From NCBI GenBank assembly GCA_015680685.1, contig MNCI01016537.1, positions 39,690 to 103,689 of the forward strand: 64,000 bases of DNA. The letters run 5' to 3'. The position numbers and the translations under genes were made by a program. Below are positions 53,946 through 64,000 of the stretch, piece after piece. The notes beneath the pieces are model-generated. The model worked only from the letters and a program-made list of their open reading frames with translations, searched no databases and was not told where the DNA came from. How positions within the stretch are numbered: the first letter of the stretch is position 1; each line of letters begins with the position of its first letter. Source of the stretch: Gnetum montanum (Eukaryota > Streptophyta > Gnetopsida > Gnetales > Gnetaceae).

Positions 53946-56029
53946 TAAATGGTAATAAATAATTTAGAGAAGATAGAAGTTCTTATACATATTTTTACTA
54001 ATACTAGAGAAAGTGTTAAGTAGTCTAGACAAATAGCTCATAAGGAAAATTTTTCCTTGTCTAACAAGAATACTATTAACTTGAAAATTAAAACTAGTGT
54101 TGACAAGAAGATTATAGTTGATGCTGAAGATTATTGATGTAAGATTAATAACAAGTGACGAGGTGAAGATCTTCCATAAGTGTTGCCTCTTTATTTCTTT
54201 GATATAAATACTAATGTTAAGCCACAACTCTCTATCTAAAATTCTTTTATGCTATTTTAAGTTCAAGCATGGATGTTGAAAAGTGATGTAAATTTTGTTA
54301 GGACCAGGCCTTCCTCCCTTATAGTAATTAGTTTTTTTCACTTATTTTTTCAATGTATTAATTTTAAGACTTTTCTCCTATGTAAATAGTCCTAAAATTA
54401 GAAAGTTTTTTCTTTCTACATATATTTTTTGATGATGTTTACCCAGTGTTAAGCTTGTGATGTACTCAATTTTATTTTATTCTTTTTTTCTCATTATTAT
54501 TTTTTTGTTAGCATTTAACCTTTACAGTGTATCCCCAACAACATCACCCTCTCCCCCTAAAAAAAAAATTTTATGCTCTTTATTTTTAGTATTGATAGTC
54601 TAAAGTAATGCAAGTCATATCACATTTCTATATACATATCCACATGTAAATAGAAAAAGGATTATTCTCTCTTTGATGATGTTGATTAAGTAGATCTATG
54701 GATGGACGACTTTTAAACTATGGGACAGTGAGCAACAAATTAGGGTGATTGCACTACTGAGTTAAAGTCCTTTGATACATCTTACTCATGCTAGTGTTAG
54801 GCTACTACCATGCACTAGAAAGAGTTTCTAAAGATATGTTGGTAGTCTCTACTTGAACACAAAGGATTGTCTCTATACCTACACATCACTATAATGGGTG
54901 GAGGAAGTTTGTATGCAAAGGAAAACCATTTGCTGGATGTGGCAAAACTAGTTTCTCTTGTATGGAGCAAAGGTATTGGATCTAATATGTGTAGAGGAAG
55001 TTTACATGTGAAGCAAGCCATTTTCTCTAGGTAGAATTGTTGATTCCTTTTATATAGACAAGACATTGTATTTGCAATGGGTTGAGGAAGTTTACATGTT
55101 GAGGAAAATCACTTACTTTGGATGCAAAGTTAGATTCTTCTTATGTGGCCAGGACATTAGGTCTCTCTAGACCTAGATTGTGTGAGTTTCTCTAAGCCAT
55201 CAATAATATTAAGTTGAGTTACAATTTTGTGCTTTACAATTAATAACCCTAGCCACTAGACCTTCCTGGTTAAAGTTGTTTAGATGAGATTTGAGTTATT
55301 CAATTCCTCATGGGGTCAAACATGAAATAATTTGACTATAGGTACATCCCAAGATGTATAGCCTATAAGATATGTTAGAAGAATTATAGAGAAATATAAT
55401 GATGTTTATAGAATACACACCATCTTTTTAAGCTATAAATTCATCATGGGCTAAAGTTGTTCATTGTGAATTTTAGAGATTGGAGATTCAAGTCTTTAGA
55501 ACATGTGATTGACAAAATGGTACCAAGCATTGGTTTGCAATATTCAAGGAAGAAGGTATGTTGAATATAAATATTAAGAGACATTCAAATTTTTTCAAAC
55601 ATTGAAGGATGGTTCTATCATAAGTAATTTTAGACCAAAGAATTTCTAAATATCAAAGAGTTTATTTTTGAAGGAGACATTATAATTTGTTAATTTCAAA
55701 TTTATGCCTTTGTATATTAATTCCCCAAAATTGATGTTATAAATGCTTTGTAAACATGAAAAATTATAGTTAAGATTCCTTGACATGAGGACACCCTTGG
55801 TTTAGTCCTATTTAGAAAAAAATATTTTAAGTGTTAAAATGGACATAATATGTAAGCCAAAAATGGACCTCAAGTTATGAAAGAATGAATTCCATAGATA
55901 AAAAATAAAAACCACAAAATATCCTGAAAATAATTTAAAAACCTTGAAAAGGAAGACCATAAAAATGAAAAAACAAATACATGGATGTTATAATTCCTTA
56001 TAGGCCAAGAAAAGGCCATGGAGCTAGTG
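53946..56029. other. Unassigned AT-rich DNA with a worn tandem repeat
   Basis: Apart from the three-copy repeat at 54901-55170 I see no gene, LTR or RNA gene. Purine-rich A stretches occur at 55830-55990. Confidence 0.45.
54901..55170. repeat. Degenerate three-copy tandem repeat, about 91 bp
   Basis: Units start with GAGGAAGTTT at 54901, 54994 and 55084, and share a following AAAACCATTT-like block and a GACATT-like end. The copies are strongly diverged. Confidence 0.6.
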
Positions 56030-56100
56030 ATATGTGGCTTAAGTGGTTACCCCGTTAACTTGTTAGGTAAGAGGTTATCAGTTTGGGTCACACTGGAGAC
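56030..56100 (+). mobile_element. tRNA-like / SINE-like sequence
   Basis: GTGGCTTAAGTGGTTA (56034-56049) fits an A box, and AGGTTATCAGTTTGGGTCAC (56071-56090) fits the arm around a B box with CG decay. Spacing is tRNA-like. There is no A tail nearby, so the right end is undefined. A decayed tRNA or a SINE head are both possible. Confidence 0.35.
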
Positions 56101-56253
56101 ATTTTTATATTCATCCATAATTCTTCTAATATATCGTATTGGCTATATGTCTAGGGGTGTACATAAAATTATTTTTGGATTCAACCCATTGTTCTACTAA
56201 GTAAATGCAATGGAAAGATGTAACATCCTACTACCTAGCCTTAGGTGAGAAGA

Positions 56254-57142
56254 TGATAAGTGGTAGAGTAGACCCTATATCTAATCATATAGATAATAAG
56301 TATTCATGTACAACATATTTGAATTTCGTGGAGTATACTAACATGGATATCAAGATAGCTAGGTGATAGATTGTTAGTTGTTTTCTTCCCAATCACAATT
56401 ATGTGGGTTGGTTCATATTGTTAAGTATGATTGAAGCATATGCCATTAATGCTATAGTGGCCATGTCTAAAATATTATAAAAATATTAAAAGATAAAAAA
56501 AATCTAAGTTATCTATCTTACATTCAAGAAATAAATTTAATATAGCCTACACATTGAGCATATGTTCCTAACTTTCTGTACACATCTTAAACATATGCTA
56601 ATGTTATTGGGTTACCAAGTGTTTGTTGCCAGATGTATCAAGTGATACACTACTAGGATTACCAAATGTTAATGTGTTTATGCTAGAAGTTGGTCATACT
56701 CATGTAGTCATAACTATTATGCATTGAATTATAAGTTATTGGTTAGTAGCACAAAAAAATAAAGATTAAGCTAAAGTACATTTGAAATAAGTTGCATTGA
56801 ATGTAAATTTAAGCTAAGTTAAAGTGTTGTAATGAAGTGAAACAATCTTGATCTTTATTTTCATTCATGCAATGTGTCTAAGTACATAATGCTTAAATAA
56901 ATATTTTGGATAATTAATTCAAACCACATTATAGGCACTCACTAACTGCTTATATTTTTAGATGAACAAAATTTTGCTAAGATTGTCAACCAAATAGTGT
57001 CATATATGTGGTGGGTGTGTGCATTTATATAGGCATTTATTATTTCTACATCAATGCTACTACATTAATGTAGTTAATCCTATGTTGATGATGTTGCATC
57101 AATATTATTGTGTTGATGTTTTGGACTAAACATAACTCATCA
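56254..57142 (-). repeat. RLG-D 3' LTR (889 bp)
   Basis: Begins TGATAAGTGGTAGAGTAGAC and ends AACTCATCA. The polypurine tract follows at 57143 (minus strand AGTCGTGAGGGTA). TATA box, minus strand CCTATATAAATGC, at 57021-57033. Between the TATA box and the LTR start there are several CATCAA/TTGATG words in both orientations. Confidence 0.85.
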
Positions 57143-57379
57143 TACCCTCACGACTAACTAAAAGCTTTTTCTTGAATTTAAAAAATTTTGGTGGAGTTTG
57201 TTGATAAAAATGTAGGAGTGACTTGATTGACTCCAATTAACTAAATAGAGTGTTGTATTACAAAATTTAATTAAATACTTTATAGATTTGATAATTGAAA
57301 AAATTTTATAGATTATGCTTAAAAAAATTGTACAAATATTTATAAAGAAACCAAGGTGTATGCCTTATGTGATCCTAGG

Positions 57380-59335
57380 TGGTGGTGGCTCCTCACACCT
57401 TGGTGCTAGTTTTGATTGCCTCGTTATTGCTACTACTACGCTTAGCTAAAATGCATCAATTAGATCTCCCATTTTCTCTTCCTTTGTCCTAGGATCATGA
57501 ATAGTCTAGGTCAATTCACCTAGCTTTTTGTTATAGGTATCTCCCAAGAACATTATAAAGTTGGGAACATTTTGTGTGTTGATAAACTAGGTAGTGAATT
57601 TTCTTTTTCAATATTAAATGGCATAGCAGTATTCTTTAGCTCTTAGTAGTCTACCATCATTTTGGCCAAATTTTTGGTAATGATCTATTGATCTTCAAAT
57701 ATAGTTTTTAGAATCTCAATCTCTACGTTGGCTATCTCTAGGTTTTGGTGCACCTCCTTTTCAAGCTTGTGCTCATTTTCATACATTAAGTATGAGCTAT
57801 TCACCTACTTCTCCAACTCTATCCTAGCTTGCTAGTAGTAAGCATGGCTAAGTTGCAATAATAAAGGTCAGTAAGCTCCATGTATTTAGTCATTTTCTCT
57901 ATTTGTAGCTCCTTGGCACATATTTTTTCTTGATTGTATGTATTCAATTCATCAAATATGAACTAGTGTACATCACCTTGAAGTGCTAGAGAGCTTAATT
58001 CATCTTTACCTTGGTTAGTCAAATTTCTTTTTCATGTACACCTATTTCCTATAATAATTTTTGTGTTTTCCATATTTTAAGATCATATAGGTGGTAATCT
58101 TGATTGCCAATCATTGGTGGATGGTATGTATCTCCTCCATAGAGAGATTCTTATTTTTGACTTTTAATCTTTGTACGTGCACATGTACTTTAGCTAACTA
58201 CTCTTGCTAGTACTTAAGGTATTCTTCCATTTGTTCTTACTGTTTCTTCACCTTAAACAATCTCTTATTTTCCTTAGCCAATTCTTTATTTTCTTTGCAC
58301 ATCATGGTGAGGTTCTTTTTTATTCCATTTAACATAGCTTCCATTAAGGATGCATCCTAGGTGATCTTCTCCTTCTCCATCTTAACTTGTTGTTTCATCT
58401 TGAGTTACTCATAGGTATAATCCCTTGCAAGGCTTAGTTAATTGAAACCATGATTTGATAAGAGGACTCTAAGTTGTGTAACTTCAGGCTAATTCAATGA
58501 AGTAGCCTTCAAAAGTCATGTTTCAGAAATGATGAGCTTTCCTTTTGTCTTAATGAGTGCTAACTAGGTAGATGTGATATTTTATGGGATGTTGAAGACA
58601 TCTAAAATTAATGGCCTAGTATCCACCAATCCTTTTAGCACCTTCTTATGTTGTATTGCACTCATTCCTCATGATCTAATTCTTGCAAACAATTGAATAT
58701 TTGCCATAACAGCAAAATCTAGAATTGGTGCCATAGGAATCCTTAACACTTTGTTGATTTTGTGTGTCACCATCTTTGATGTTGTTTCTTATTCTTTTCT
58801 TGGTACTATGACTACTATGGCTTCCTCTCCTTCTTCAAGCATCACAAAAAAGGTTGTAGCATTACTCAAGATTTTTGAAAATTGTTTAGTAGGTAGGAAT
58901 ACTATAATCTCTTCAGTTGTAGGGTTGGTTTACATAGTAGTCTTACTTCATTGCACAGTGAATAGGTTGGAGAGATAATCTTGTTGTTAGCTAATGGTCC
59001 TTGTAGCTTCATTGAGATGGCTCATGACAAGATGATAATCTTTCATTCCTCTTGTAGATTCTTGGAAAGATGCTTTTGGTTTCCTAATTTTAACTATAGC
59101 ACCCAAGGTTTTTGCATCATTTATTATTTTTGTTGGCAAAGGTGAAATCTTCTCTTGAAGCCTCCATGGTAACTTCTTCATTATCTCTTACCATAATGCT
59201 ATTGTGGCCTTTTGGAATACATTGTTGGTGTAGTGGGTGATTTCTCATCTTTCGCAAAGTTTTCTAATTAAGCATGAGAAGAGGAATGTCTTCTTATATT
59301 TCTCATTATCTTTGAAGCACTTCTCAATTTCTAGG
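57380..59335 (-). pseudogene. RLG-D 3' ORF, cut by LTR-F
   Basis: From the insertion point, the minus strand reads CFKDNEKYKKTFLFSCLIRK with LCER (59220-59320), then MKKLPWRLQEKISPLPTK (about 59130-59181) and YHLVMSHLNEATRTIS (58987-59035). A coiled-coil middle of K/E/L-rich fragments follows. The C-terminal NFIMFLGDTYNKKLGEL and TIHDPRTKEEKMGDLIDAF lie at about 57450-57560. This copy preserves the C-terminal motif best. It lacks its first part because LTR-F interrupts it at the domain's FxxCLIxxLC block. Confidence 0.68.
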
Positions 59336-60023
59336 TGATGAAGCATCACTAAAAAAACTGCGTTGACACATGCTTGTCGACACATCCCTATTAATGGATC
59401 CGAGGATCCATTGATGCAAGTACGTTGACATTGATGTAGGCATTCCCTATATAAATGTGTACACTACTTATGACATCTATCGATTGTAGCCTTAAGTGAT
59501 TGTATAACATTTTATTCAAGTGCATCTATATTTGGATATATTTACATGAACAAAAATAAAATGGAGATTTATTCTATTCATTGTAGCACTTGGACTAGCA
59601 TAACTTTACTTTTCTACAATTTATTTTACATGCAATTTACTTTCATATTATTAAGCAATTAATATTATCCTTCATAAGCAATGTAAGTATGACTACTTCA
59701 AGCATAATATATTAATTCTTGGTAATCCTAACAGTGGATACCTGGTACACCCAAAACTATACACTCAGTAACCTAGTAGCGTTAATATATGTTCAGGATG
59801 TTTACGGAAAGTGGAAACAAATACTCTATGTTAGGATAGTTAATTAATGAAGTAGTTAATTATTTAATTGATTTAAATATTAAATATTTATTCACTTAAT
59901 CATTTAGCATGTAAGAAAAAATAATAAAAAAGCATAAAAATAAATATCATATGGCTCAACACACTTAACTATACTCATGGATTAACATAAGTATGAATTG
60001 GAAAGACAATGACTCATAACTAC
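59336..60023 (+). mobile_element. LTR-F: plus-strand LTR, interrupted by RLG-E
   Basis: Begins TGATGAAGCATCAC in the middle of the RLG-D 3' ORF and runs in the opposite direction to its neighbours: TATA box CCTATATAAATG at 59446-59457 on the plus strand, a palindromic pair AATGGATCC-ga-GGATCCATT (59394-59413), and, near its right part, the reverse complement of the RLG-A/RLG-E LTR body. It stops at 60023 where RLG-E begins; its remainder should lie beyond RLG-E, outside the window. Solo LTR or full element cannot be decided. Confidence 0.72.
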
Positions 60024-60859
60024 TGATGAGTGGCTAGGTACTCCTATGCCCAACCATATGAATATGAGTGTTCACACACAATTTGGTCAAACTCCAAGGA
60101 TTAAGTGCTTATGCGCTTACATAGAACAAGGATGGGTTATGTGATCATTGTCTTCCCAAGCTTACTTGTAAGGCGAAATTGTATGGTTAAGTAAACTCGA
60201 GATATATGATTTTTATTGTTTTATTGTTTTATGTTTTATGTTCTTGATGCTTAAAAGAGAGAAATGAAGTAATTTAATAACTAATTTGATTTACCTAATT
60301 AACTATTTCCTAACTAGTCCTAACACCAGCATCCATTCCTACTCTTTGGACACATCCTGAACTAGGGTAACACTACTGGGATTACCAAACGCTAGTCGTT
60401 ACTAGGTTAGCAAGTGTTCCATGTATGTTCGAAGTGGTCGTACTGAGTGTGCTAATTTGTTGATAATTAACAATTCAATAGAAATAACATTAATTAACTA
60501 ATGAGAGTAGCAAATAATAGTAAATAACATTTAAATGAAATAATTAAGCTATTTTGAATGTTGCCAGGTTTATCACAAAGTTTATCTTTATTTCTAGACA
60601 CAAGGTATGCTCAAGTACACAATGCTCAAATAAAGATCTATTCACTTTATGACTCCTACTATGGGCACTCAGAAATAATTCTAACTCTAGAAGGAAAAAA
60701 CTACAAGAGTTTAGCTAAGGGACTAAAAAACTAATATGAAACCAAGTGCCCCCTATCTCTTATTTATAGGCAATGAGATAGGTTCCAACATCGCATGTCT
60801 AATATCGTGTATCCAATATCGAGGGTCCGATATCGGGGGTCTGATATCATGACTCATCA
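60024..60859 (-). repeat. RLG-E 3' LTR (836 bp)
   Basis: Begins TGATGAGTGGCTAGGTACTC and ends GACTCATCA. TATA box, minus strand CCTATAAATA, at 60761-60770. At 60796-60850 the U3 start carries about four and a half copies of a 14-bp repeat (minus strand GATATCGGACCCTC and variants). Polypurine tract at 60860-60872 (minus strand AGTCGTGGGAGTA). Confidence 0.88.
60796..60850. repeat. 14-bp tandem repeat in RLG-E U3
   Basis: Minus-strand units GATATCAGACCCCC, GATATCGGACCCTC, GATATTGGATACAC and GATATTAGACATGC. This is the position occupied by the 24-bp palindrome in RLG-A. The GATATC cores are themselves palindromic. Confidence 0.75.
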
Positions 60860-60872
60860 TACTCCCACGACT

Positions 60873-62790
60873 AAATGAAAACTCACCCTCAAGTTCCTTA
60901 CAAAATATTGAGAAGGTATGGGATTATTGACTGAATAACAACTGATGGTGGCATGGAATGATAGACTCAAAGTGCTCGGTGAATGGATTGACAAACGTAT
61001 TACAGCATTGGTGTTCATGACCATTATGGTGAACACTGCACATAGATGACATCTAGACCCTTATTTTACAGCTTGAAGAAAGAGAGAGAGAAGAAAATGA
61101 GGTGCGTTGCTGCTGATGTCAAAATTGTGCACACCGTTGTTCATCCATTGCCACATGATTAAGTGTGTTCCTTCATAAATGCTCCAGCTCCAATCCATCT
61201 TGAGTGATCCTTCCTATCCCAGTCCATTGTTCATGTGATCGCCATCTTTACACACAACACAGTCATGAATTAGTAAGGATAGATAATATATAATGTAATT
61301 GATACCTTGCCTCGATATGAAGCACACTGGCTAGGTTGTGGGTATGACAGATACTGGGTTAAAGGTTTGTAACTTGATAACTACCCAAGTTGTAGGGGTC
61401 AGCTAAGTAATGAAATGAAATGGAAAAATTTGCGATAGGCCCCCATGACTAAGAGTGAACCTCTAGCAGCAATAGGGTGGAAAATGAAAAAACAAGAAAT
61501 ATGAGAGAAATAACAATGGTGAAGCCAATAAAACAAAAACAAAAATAGATGTCATGGATGGGGTGAAACGAGAAATAGTTGATTGCAAGAAATGTTTTAA
61601 GGGAAAAAACTTAACAATTACACTAAAAAGGAGTGTCAATGGGTTCTCCCCAAAGCAGGCTCATGCCCTTTATGCCCTGACAAACCCACAAACTGAAGAG
61701 TTTGTAGGCTCTTGGAATGACATATGGAGACAATTATTAAGAATTCACCCACAAGAATTTACCAAAGAATAACAATGCATCGACCAAAATATATACTAAT
61801 CATAAAACTAGCAATGAGATGGAATATTGGGATGAAATATGGAAAGAGAAGAGAGAATGGAATGGGATCCCAAAATCAAGGTTGTGTAAAGTCCCTTATG
61901 TATTTTGTGGTTAAGGTAACTTAATAAAATTGATTCCAAATCTAGATTAAAACTAATCACATCCAGTGACCTCACATCAACACACTTGACCAACCCATCC
62001 TCTTGAAGCAACAAGAATACTTCCATAAAGCAACTACCATTCCAACAAGAGAAGAACAGAGAAGTAAGAAATGAGAAAGGGCCTTAATTAGAGGGAACCT
62101 TTAGGCATGGGTAACATATCTTTCTAGTGCCATAACTAGTTCTTGTAGGCCATGTTTCTTTATTATGTCTAAGGGGTGTGCTTTTAATTCTCACCAGGTT
62201 GTTGTTGTTGTTTTTTTCTTTTTTTCTTTTTTCTTTTTTAAGTGAGAACCACACCATGCAAAGACTTATTTGATTTAGTCAACTTCCTAATATTGGTCAA
62301 TAGTGGAATGGAAAAGATCCATGAAAGACATCTAAGTACTCAAGAGAATGGCCAGCACAAATGTGTTGAATCCCCATTCAAGTCACACCCTTCATAATCC
62401 ATTTGAATCTTTCCTTGGTTTGAAGAATACCAAGCCACAAATTCATTAATAAGTTTAATTAGAAAAAAGGATAATATAGTTTCAAAACTAAGGGAGACCA
62501 TAGAGTTGAGTGGATGAATGGATGATATGGACTCATTGCCTATTTTATCAAAAGGAACCATATCTTAGCATCACATTAAAAGTCAAAGGTAAGAACCAAA
62601 CATTAGCAGTCAATACTATTATAGTACAATCCACCATCATGAGCACTTATTATATGATGAGTGAAAGTAAATCAAACAAAATATAATAGAGAAATAAATA
62701 GTAAAAATGTTAATGATGGTGTAAAAAAAAGTAAATATGAAAAATGTGTAAAAAAATAAGAAAAAAGAAACTAAGGGCTTAGAATAATTA
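60873..62790 (-). other. RLG-E 3' interior without the 3' ORF
   Basis: 60873-61430 has no counterpart of the coiled-coil ORF. At 61438-61455 there is a third polypurine-like sequence (minus strand CTTAGTCATGGGGGCCTATC). From about 61550 to 62790 it aligns with the spacer of RLG-A (3540-4800), including the conserved motif at 62101-62129. The open frames 61554-61772 and 61724-61924 have no motif and lie on the wrong strand. Confidence 0.65.
62101..62129 (-). promoter_or_regulatory. Conserved noncoding motif after RLG-E pol
   Basis: TTAGGCATGGGTAACATATC, TTTCTAGTG on the plus strand; one base differs from the RLG-B copies. Confidence 0.55.
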
Positions 62791-64000
62791 GCATGGGTGG
62801 CCATCTCCCCCATGACTAAGTTGGAAGGAGGAGATCCAAAATAATGAGTAGGGTTGTCCATCAACAGAGGTAGTGTTAGTACTAGCGATTTTGGGATCAT
62901 GGAAAGGTTTGGTTTGTTGGATGTTGACCAATAATTTCTTATTTGGGCTTTCAGGTTTATAGATTATCATGGCCCCTGAAGGAAAAGTTTCATGAATGAT
63001 ATAAGCTCCTTCCTACAGCATTTGAAATTTAGTTCGTTGTGGCACATGTGTGGGATTCCAATAAAGAGCCCTATCTCCTAGTTGGTATTTGACTTTTCTA
63101 ATTCTTCAATCATGACATTGTTTGTTAAAGACCTTATGTAGTTCATTGGATGATAGTGTGGCTAATTGGTTTTCATCTAGCAAGTTAAGGTTTATTAACC
63201 GTTCCTTTTACACTAGATTGAGGTCAAGGTTAAGGTCACATGCTGTAGATAGTGTATGGAGCTCAGCTTAGATAGGAAGTGTTGGAAGTTTACTGTACAC
63301 TAACTCATAGGGAGAATAGTCTATAAGGAGTTTCCATGTGGAGTGGTAGGCCCAAAGGATGTCGTTTAGTTTGGTGCCCCAGTCTAGCCTACATTTGCTA
63401 ATGGTTTGTGTCAAAATTTTTGTAATTTCCCTATTGGTGAATTTGTCTTGACCATTCACTTAAGGATGATATGGTGTAGTTAGTTTATGCTCAACTCCTA
63501 AGTGTTGCATCAAGTTTCAAAAAGTTGCACCTATAAAGTGTGTACTATTATCAGAAATAAGTGCACAAGGCATGCCAAACCTATTTACAATTTTTTGTTG
63601 GACAAATCATGTAGTGGTAGATGATGTATAGTCCATAACAGCAATTGCTTCTACCCACTTTATAAAATAGTCAATAGCAACAACAATGTATGCTTTTCCA
63701 TTAGACATTGGTGTAATAGGCCCCATAAAATCAATTCCCCATATGTCAAAGGGTTCTAAGGGTTGAATCCATTATTGTGGATCCTTCATTTTAGCAGTCA
63801 TTTCTCCATTGCGTTGGCAATGCTCACAAGATTGAACAAAATGTAGGCCAATAATATCCTGTAAGCAAAATTTTAATAGTTGTTCATCTCTTAGTGTAAT
63901 GACCCCACAAGGGCCCTCATGAGTGTCTTGGAGAACTTGCAATTGATTTGCATTAGGAACACAGTATTGGACCAAGCCATCGGAACACACCTTGTAAAGG
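62791..64000 (-). pseudogene. RLG-E integrase (C-terminal part of pol)
   Basis: Begins off the window. The zinc region at 63790-63960 reads QVLQDTHEGPCG, then VQSCEHCQRNGEMTAKM, with the two cysteines in place. The core reads [18 protein letters not shown] and [15 protein letters not shown] (63640-63770), then ALISDNSTHFIGATF (about 63540-63580) and, after a shift, NREITKIL (about 63430), so the D, D and E residues can all be read. The C-terminal tail is at 62790-63070 (MIIYKPESPNKKLLVNIQQT) and ends SSFQLSHGGDGHPC. The last codons lie on the internal polypurine-like tract, 62799-62820 (minus strand CTTAGTCATGGGGGAGATGG). Several stops break the frame. Confidence 0.85.

Larger units (their letters stand above)
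56254..59335 (-). mobile_element. RLG-D: 3' part of an Athila-like element
   Basis: 3' LTR, polypurine tract and 3' ORF, read on the minus strand, then interrupted at 59336 by LTR-F. Gag and pol, if they remain, are beyond the window. Its closest relative here is RLG-C. The base pairs before the LTR (GAAGA, 56249-56253) would be its target duplication, which cannot be checked. Confidence 0.8.
60024..64000 (-). mobile_element. RLG-E: Athila-like element, 3' part, runs off the window
   Basis: 3' LTR (60024-60859), polypurine tract, a shortened 3' region without the 3' ORF, the conserved motif, the internal polypurine-like tract, and integrase up to the window edge. It inserted into LTR-F (adjacent bases ACTAC, 60019-60023). 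Its LTR and pol are closest to RLG-A. Confidence 0.85.

Noticed and set aside
61554-61924. Plus-strand frames in RLG-E as small genes
   Set aside because: They are antisense to the conserved spacer of the RLG family; the same sequence in RLG-A is not open.

Overview
This window looks like intergenic DNA from a large, repeat-rich seed-plant nuclear genome. The AT-rich background, stacked and heavily mutated Ty3/gypsy retrotransposons, LINE tails, tRNA-derived SINE-like pieces and one broken Pumilio-family gene fragment all point that way. A conifer or other gymnosperm is my guess, but nothing here proves the clade. I find no intact protein-coding gene. Nearly every open frame is a shard of a decayed transposon polyprotein or a chance frame.

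Layout. (1) 412-11612: RLG-A, an Athila-like Ty3/gypsy element on the minus strand with target duplication GACCT on both sides. (2) 11618-14195: unassigned AT-rich DNA. (3) 14196-about 18340: the 3' part (LTR plus 3' ORF) of a related element, RLG-C, minus strand. (4) 18345-18421, 27305-29512 and probably 42473 onward: pieces of one plus-strand chromovirus (CHR-H). It was split by two later insertions: NA-G (18427-27304, duplication GAATG), a gag-protease-only element, and RLG-B (29513-42467, duplication AAAGT), a 13-kb Athila-like element. (5) 45496-47601: a 5'-truncated non-LTR insertion, minus strand, with a perfect 12-bp target duplication. (6) 49499-50201: three exons of a NOP9/APUM23-type Puf gene, with two stop codons in the first; the third exon lies in a short contig that seems to be flipped by misassembly. 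(7) 53090-53940: the tail of a second LINE. (8) 56254-64000: another nest, in which RLG-D is interrupted by a plus-strand LTR (LTR-F), itself interrupted by RLG-E, which runs off the window.

How the parts fit. RLG-A, -B, -C, -D and -E are relatives. They share LTR ends of the form TGATRAGT...ACTCATCA or slight variants and a G-rich polypurine tract. Where the region is present they share a pol with the FMDDF polymerase motif and a gag zinc knuckle C-x2-C-x3-H-x3/4-C; RLG-B has a tRNA-Asp-type primer site. RLG-A, -B, -C and -D carry an extra ORF between integrase and the 3' LTR, the position of the env-like gene in Athila elements. Its product, although riddled with stops, has an N-terminal block resembling the 'putative plant transposon protein' domain, a long coiled-coil middle and a C-terminal HDPRxKEEK motif. 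A copy of the polypurine tract overlaps the end of pol, and a conserved noncoding motif lies just beyond it. This pol / internal tract / 3' ORF module is the most interesting biology in the window.

Most stops I could read are TAG where CAG is expected, or TGA where CGA is expected, which fits long-term deamination of methylated CHG and CG sites. All translations and alignments were done by eye; domain borders are good to about 50-100 bases, while LTR ends and target duplications were read base by base.
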